Source: JAVKBW01 sp040222995 (GTDB lineage: Bacteria; Pseudomonadota; Alphaproteobacteria; UBA8366; Aestuariispiraceae). From it: a DNA stretch of 64,000 nucleotides. Position numbers and translations under genes: made by a program. The notes under the pieces are model-generated. The model worked only from the letters and a program-made list of their open reading frames with translations, had not been told where the DNA came from and ran no database searches. Positions within the stretch are counted from its first letter, which is position 1; each line of letters begins with the position of its first letter. The DNA lies in NCBI GenBank assembly GCA_040222995.1, contig JAVKBW010000008.1, positions 1 through 64,000 of the forward strand, given 5' to 3'. Below, piece after piece: positions 60,387 to 64,000 of this stretch.

Positions 60387-60813
60387 GTCCGTTCCCCAAT
60401 TCAAAAGCTGATCATCGCCTTTTGAATGCGGGCGAAGAACGCACCCACGGCCAAACGGTAGAGTGATGTTGGGGTAAGGGCCTCACGCTGGCAAGGTAAG
60501 TTTCGTGCCCCACGGATACCCGGCCGCCGAGGATGCCCTCCTTGCGCGAGACGGCGACACACAGCGAACCACAATCGCTATCGCCCCCGCCTACTGTACC
60601 GCGAGTGCGGTTTTGCCGCGCCGGGTGCGGGCCGTCGCCGCCGGAAACCCGCCAAGCCACTGAAATCCCGCCATAAAAAATCCTTCAAAAACTGCACCAT
60701 ACGACACCTATCGGATGAGCGGGCCATCGCCTAGTTTGCCGGCCTTGCAGGACACACCGCGGACTGGACCCGGTGTGGCCGAACAACACTTAATGACATG
60801 GAAAGAAGACCCG
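60387..60813. other. Intergenic region between DUF1326 and GNAT genes
   Basis: About 430 bases without a supported gene. Short frames on the minus strand lack start signals and motifs. A hairpin CACACCG..CGGTGTG near 60751-60774 lies just ahead of the acetyltransferase gene, and an AT-rich stretch near 60672-60700 could hold promoters for both divergent genes. No riboswitch core is recognised. Confidence 0.4.
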
Positions 60814-61407
60814 ATGGCCCTGCACAACCCTATTACCACCCGCCCCGCCGGCAAGGCGGATGCCCGCGCCCTTGCGCAACTGATCGACATCGCCGGCGAA
60901 GGCGTTCCCGCCTGGCTGTGGAGCAGGTCCTGCGGCGACGGCCAGTCCCCGCTCGATATCGGCGAGGAACGCGCGCAACGCGACGCCGGCGGGTTCTCCT
61001 ACATCAACGCCGAAGTGGCCGTGACCGGCAACGAGGTCGTCGGCATGGTGCTGAGCTATCCGATCGACACGGCCCCTGAAGACGATCCGAACGACCTGCC
61101 CGCCCCGCTCGCGCCGTTCATCGAACTGGAGGCGAAATCCGTCGGCACTTGCTACGTCAACGCGCTTGCCGTGCGGCCGGGCCATCGCGGCCGGGGCATC
61201 GGCGCACGGCTGCTTGCCTGCGCCGAACATTCCGCGCGCGACAAGGGATATGCGAAAGTCAGCATTCAGGTGTTCGAACAGAATGTCGATGCGCTGAAGC
61301 AGTGCCGACGGCTGGGCTATCGCGATATCGCGCAAAGCCCGGTGCGGGAGCATCCCTGCCAGCCGTACTACACCGGCAACGTCATTCTGCTGGAAAAGGA
61401 TCTGTAG
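60814..61407 (+). CDS. GNAT family N-acetyltransferase
   Basis: Acetyl-CoA-dependent acetyltransferase of 197 residues. The GNAT motif A is clear: YVNALAVRPGHRGRGIGARL, containing the Arg/Gln-x-x-Gly-x-Gly acetyl-CoA loop, and motif B follows (QVFEQNVDALKQCRRLGY). The acceptor, an amine on a protein or small molecule, cannot be predicted. I choose the ATG giving MALHNPITT, preceded by GGAAAGAAGA; an ATG seven codons earlier is also possible. It is not linked to an operon. The next gene is an antitoxin-like protein 120 bases on, but GNAT toxins differ from this sequence in length and partner type, so I do not pair them. Confidence 0.88.
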   Translation: MALHNPITTRPAGKADARALAQLIDIAGEGVPAWLWSRSCGDGQSPLDIGEERAQRDAGGFSYINAEVAVTGNEVVGMVLSYPIDTAPEDDPNDLPAPLAPFIELEAKSVGTCYVNALAVRPGHRGRGIGARLLACAEHSARDKGYAKVSIQVFEQNVDALKQCRRLGYRDIAQSPVREHPCQPYYTGNVILLEKDL

Positions 61408-61526
61408 GTCACAGACCCGGGGATCGCCGGTGGCCCAAGAAGGTTCGTGCGCTGGATTTCGGTTCTGACCCGCCCTATATTACAGGGAGGTGGCATATTG
61501 CTACCGATAAGGCGAAGGACTTTTGT

Positions 61527-61823
61527 ATGGCGAAGTCAATCAAGATTCCTGACGAAGCGATGGAAATCGTGAAACAGGAAGCCCGACTCCAAAGCCGTTC
61601 GCTGGCCGGACAGATGGTCCACTGGATGAATATCGGCCGGGCAATCGAACAATCCGGCACGTTCAACTACCAGCACATCCGCGATGCCCTTGCCGGAACG
61701 CGGTCGCCGGATGCATTGACCGCAGAGGAACAGGACGTCTTTCTGGCCGAGTTCGGCGACAAATCTGCGCATCCATCAGAAAAAGAACAGGCTTTCTTCG
61801 AAAATCGGCGCAAACAGGGCTAA
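61527..61823 (+). CDS. ParD-like antitoxin family protein, no adjacent toxin
   Basis: A 98-residue protein with an N-terminal ribbon-helix-helix domain (MAKSIKIPDEAMEIVKQEAR, then SRSLAGQMVHWMNIGRAIEQ) of the ParD-like family. The C-terminal half is acidic and probably disordered (TAEEQDVFLAEFGDKSAHPS), as in antitoxin toxin-binding regions. No toxin gene follows; the next 380 bases are non-coding. It may be an orphan antitoxin or a repressor near the prophage border. Confidence 0.8.
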   Translation: MAKSIKIPDEAMEIVKQEARLQSRSLAGQMVHWMNIGRAIEQSGTFNYQHIRDALAGTRSPDALTAEEQDVFLAEFGDKSAHPSEKEQAFFENRRKQG

Positions 61824-62205
61824 GGAATCAGGCTGGCCGATGGCTAATCCAGCCGCCCGCGCGCATTCTTTCCTTCAGGAACGGGCAACCGGTTCACATC
61901 GCGACCCGCATCCCGGCTTGGATCGGCGATCTGTATGGCGACCTGGTCCATCGCCGATAGTTTCTATTTGTCTTTGAAAAGTTGGTGCGGTCGAGAAGAC
62001 ACTACACTCTGCCCGCATCTACACCATTAAGGCTCTGAAATCGTTAGTAAATTTAACCCTTAACCTATAACACTCTTTGTCTATAACACCATTGCATATC
62101 GGTTTCAAACATCACAATTGGAAAACCAGAAATCGGCCCTGAGGTCTTCCCAGGTCCGTATTGCTTTTCATAAATCAATGCTGTGTAGAGTCAAAAGCGA
62201 GCGAC
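61824..62205. other. AT-rich intergenic region at the prophage border
   Basis: About 380 bases without a supported gene. The right half is markedly AT-rich, with tandem-like TTTAACCCTTAACCTATAACA elements near 62050-62075. A tRNA-3'-end-like stretch lies at 61983-62000. The rest shows no recognisable feature. Confidence 0.5.
61983..62000 (-). other. Possible phage attachment site resembling a tRNA 3' end
   Basis: TGGTGCGGTCGAGAAGAC reads, on the minus strand, like the last bases of a tRNA-Leu-type gene: CCA end, discriminator, seven-base acceptor strand and start of the T stem. The following T loop is degenerate, so it is not a functional tRNA. It lies about 200 bases outside the first phage-like gene, where an att core would be expected. 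Weak evidence. Confidence 0.3.
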
Positions 62206-62523
62206 TTATTCGTTCATTTGGTCGAGTACAAGAAGCTGAAGCCTGTCACGATAAACCGCATCAAACTGCCGCGTCCGTGCCCGATGGTGCAGCCACACTA
62301 TACCCGCCCCTATCAGAAACACGATCAAGGCAAATAACTCTTGTCCGCCAACACCTACGACTACTATCGCCATCAAAGCAGGAATCCCGAATCGCATGAG
62401 TAATTGTCCGTCAGCGTTGGGATCGCGCATTTTTAAAGTCGCTTCTGCTTGCTCTTTGGCCAGCATCTGTAGTTTCAAATCCGCTCGGAGAAGATCGTAA
62501 TCGGTGACATGCTCTATTTCCAT
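62206..62523 (-). CDS. Small two-helix membrane protein, possibly phage-encoded
   Basis: A 105-residue protein. The N-terminal 45 residues are charged and helical (LRADLKLQMLAKEQAEATLK), then two hydrophobic segments (FGIPALMAIVVVGVGGQ and LFALIVFLIGAGIVWLHH) are followed by a basic tail (RARTRQFDAVYRDR). This is the layout of small phage membrane proteins such as holins, but no family can be named. It is lower in GC than the bacterial genes to the left and lies downstream of the terminase gene on the same strand, after a terminator, so it is probably part of the prophage. Confidence 0.55.
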   Translation of the reverse strand: MEIEHVTDYDLLRADLKLQMLAKEQAEATLKMRDPNADGQLLMRFGIPALMAIVVVGVGGQELFALIVFLIGAGIVWLHHRARTRQFDAVYRDRLQLLVLDQMNE

Positions 62524-62584
62524 CGAGGAACTACCTGCTTTTATCGAGTGGCGAGAATGAACCACACAAAAACACGGGGAGAAA

Positions 62585-62612
62585 ACCCAGGGCAAGGTCT
62601 GCTGCCCTGGGT
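62585..62612 (-). terminator. Rho-independent terminator after the terminase unit
   Basis: ACCCAGGGCA and TGCCCTGGGT form a perfect 10-bp stem with an eight-base loop; on the minus strand it is followed by TTTTC. It lies nine bases after the stop of the small phage gene and closes the terminase transcript. Confidence 0.75.
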
Positions 62613-62620
62613 CATACCTT

Positions 62621-62800
62621 TCAGTCAAACATTCGGTCCACAACACTTCCCAGGCTCCGCCGGTCCCGGATCAGCCTCTTCTCGATCCGACCATCCGGGC
62701 CGGTGCGATAATACACCTTCCCGGATTCATACTCCTCATCGTCGCGGCTCCCTTCCCCGCCCATCAGTTCGCGGAACCGCTTACTGTCAAATCCAGCCAA
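62621..62800 (-). CDS. Small phage protein downstream of terminase
   Basis: A 59-residue charged protein beginning MAGFDSKRFRELMGGEGSRD, rich in Arg, Asp and Glu, with a central YESGKVYYRTGPDG and a C-terminal SLGSVVDRMFD. The start is TTG, preceded at five bases by an AGGAGG site that lies inside the last codons of the terminase gene; the gap between the two genes is one base. This tight coupling and the terminator just after it make it a real gene despite its size. No family is recognised; a packaging or late-gene accessory role is suggested by position. Confidence 0.65.
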   Translation of the reverse strand: MAGFDSKRFRELMGGEGSRDDEEYESGKVYYRTGPDGRIEKRLIRDRRSLGSVVDRMFD

Positions 62801-62801
62801 A

Positions 62802-64000
62802 TTAGCCTCCTATATTCTCCGCGATCCGGTCGCGGAATTGATTGAAGTTCACCCCGTGGCGGACGTGATATCCGCCCCGCTGGTACTTTGCGAGTTCGCC
62901 TTCGATAGCCTGAATACGTCCGAGCAGATCATCCGCCGGTAGCCCCATGGCGACCTCCTCATTGTAGGTGATCAACAGGGCATCCCGTCGCTGCCTTAGC
63001 TCTTCGGCGTTCTCATCTTCACCGGCCCATAGCTCCAGGTCTTCTTCCGGTATCAGACACTGCCGAAGCGGGAGCCGTTTGAGCTCCTCGACGTTGAACC
63101 GAGCACCGGCAACCATTGAAGCCTCATCGACCGACAAGATGTCCTGGAAAGCTGCAACGGCGTAGCTGAGCGCATCCACGATGTCGTCGTTCTTCAGCCC
63201 TCGCCCGTCATATTTAACGCCCGTCAACTGGTTCACGAAATCGACGCCGTGCTCTGGATCGGTCAGAACGCCCCGGCAAACCAAGACCCGACCGGATGCA
63301 AAGGCCGGGGCAAGGGTTTCGATGATTCGCCGCCCCTTTCGCTGCTTACCAGTTGTCACCGGGTCCACTTTGATCGGGTAGCCGCGCCGGGCCGTCTCTC
63401 CTGCAAGCTGGGAAGCGAACAAGCCGTCCTTTTCCTGCTCGACCAGAATACGGTTAGCCTTGTGCTCAACGATGATCCGGGCACATTCCTGGATGGCCGC
63501 GCCGGTCGAGTGAGCCCGTACACCAATGGCCCGCCGAATGATCACCCTGCCGCCAGCGGTGGATGAGACAATCGACAAACCAATGGCATCACCCTTTCCG
63601 ACCAACCCGCCAGCCGGGTCTACGGCTGCGACAGTCTGGACATAAGGCTTACAGTCCTGGGAAGCCTCCGACACGCCATGCCAATTGTCGCCTTCTTCGG
63701 CATGGCCCTTTGGGAGACCTTGGAGAACGTCTCCACCCCCACGGATCACAATCGGGGCCGACATTGAGCCCGGCTCGATATCGACAACCGGCAACGAGGC
63801 AATCTTGATCGGGCGCTCGTTGGTCGCCGCCTGTGTCAGGTCGATCCGCCAGTGAAGCGCGAACAACCTGGTGGACATCTTCCGCTTTCTGCTTTCGATG
63901 TCCGCTGCCGAGAAACGGTCCGGCCAGCGGCTATGGAACACTTCCTTGCCATCCAGGATATCGGAATCGAACAGGCAAGCCCGGTGCTCATCCCAGGAGC
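62802..64000 (-). CDS. Phage terminase large subunit, T7 gp19 type (partial)
   Basis: C-terminal 399 residues of a phage DNA-packaging ATPase/nuclease; the reading frame continues past the right edge, so the ATPase motifs are outside the window. Visible parts: the linker SRWPDRFSAADIESRKRKM with LFALHWRIDLTQAATNERP, matching the T7 gp19 pattern, and the RNase H-like nuclease domain with Asp in VAAVDPAGG, Glu in ILVEQEKDG and Asp in KNDDIVDALSYAV. The last 100 residues are a charged helical extension. It packages viral DNA into proheads. As in T7, small genes follow the terminase at the end of the phage map. Confidence 0.85.
   Translation of the reverse strand, partial: SWDEHRACLFDSDILDGKEVFHSRWPDRFSAADIESRKRKMSTRLFALHWRIDLTQAATNERPIKIASLPVVDIEPGSMSAPIVIRGGGDVLQGLPKGHAEEGDNWHGVSEASQDCKPYVQTVAAVDPAGGLVGKGDAIGLSIVSSTAGGRVIIRRAIGVRAHSTGAAIQECARIIVEHKANRILVEQEKDGLFASQLAGETARRGYPIKVDPVTTGKQRKGRRIIETLAPAFASGRVLVCRGVLTDPEHGVDFVNQLTGVKYDGRGLKNDDIVDALSYAVAAFQDILSVDEASMVAGARFNVEELKRLPLRQCLIPEEDLELWAGEDENAEELRQRRDALLITYNEEVAMGLPADDLLGRIQAIEGELAKYQRGGYHVRHGVNFNQFRDRIAENIGG

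Noticed and set aside
60412..60660. 82-codon minus-strand frame between DUF1326 and GNAT genes
   Set aside because: Trp/Arg/Ser-rich composition, no start signal and no family resemblance. Could be a gene relic, but nothing supports it.
61982..62060. Degenerate tRNA-like sequence on the minus strand
   Set aside because: Only the acceptor-end 18 bases fit; the T loop lacks the conserved TTCGA core and no anticodon arm can be drawn, so it is not annotated as a tRNA, only as a possible att site.

Overview
The window is GC-rich, densely coded chromosome from an alphaproteobacterium, most like the Rhodospirillales. The main evidence is the cell-cycle and motility set: DivK, PleD, ChpT and a CtrA-type regulator, together with FliI/FliJ and a sigma-54 promoter. 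The gene order dnaB, alr, (MlaE/MlaF), radA, cvpA, purF is also typical of that class. No rRNA, intact tRNA or CRISPR array is visible.

Layout. 0-4 kb holds a small helical protein, a paired SMR efflux system, a membrane protein with an NAD(P)-binding protein, and a ureohydrolase. 4-13 kb is the core housekeeping run from dnaB to purF and a short-chain dehydrogenase; a repeat-rich, DnaA-box-like leader precedes dnaB. 13-20.5 kb carries pleD and divK, a ROK sugar kinase with dinB, two dehydrogenases, a CcdAB module with an altered toxin C-terminus, and a GGDEF gene behind a sigma-54 promoter. 20.7-27.5 kb is a signalling and motility locus: fliI-fliJ, a CtrA-family regulator, cheR, a CheY-like receiver, a CheA-like protein that lacks both the kinase domain and the phosphorylatable histidine, and chpT. 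28-37 kb holds the two subunits of an NAD-dependent formate dehydrogenase, separated by tdh-kbl, a DUF1330 gene and a receiver-Hpt protein. 37-48 kb has a molybdenum hydroxylase pair, an AraC regulator, a PBP4-type peptidase, an SpmA-SpmB fusion, YtoQ, a D-2-hydroxyacid dehydrogenase, and a LysR regulator divergent from a Rieske oxygenase with a clear operator between them. 48-51 kb has a MITE-like element and a small general-stress block of lower GC. 51-61 kb contains tandem glutamine-synthetase-like genes, mgtE, maeB, a cation/calcium exchanger and a DUF2182/DUF1326 pair. From about 62 kb the sequence enters a prophage: a T7-gp19-type terminase runs off the right edge, and a possible attachment site lies just outside it.

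How the genes work together. The most unusual part is the 20-27.5 kb locus. ChpT, the phosphotransferase that normally feeds CtrA, sits directly upstream of a kinase-dead CheA-like scaffold that ends in an intact receiver domain, next to CheY and CheR. The CtrA-family gene lies between cheR and the flagellar ATPase genes. CtrA half-site motifs (TTAACCAT) occur upstream of ctrA/fliI and, twice, just upstream of the sigma-54 promoter of the diguanylate cyclase gene. This suggests that CtrA phosphorylation, chemotaxis-like signalling, flagellar export and c-di-GMP are wired together here. Functions are inferred by reading the sequence; no database search was run.
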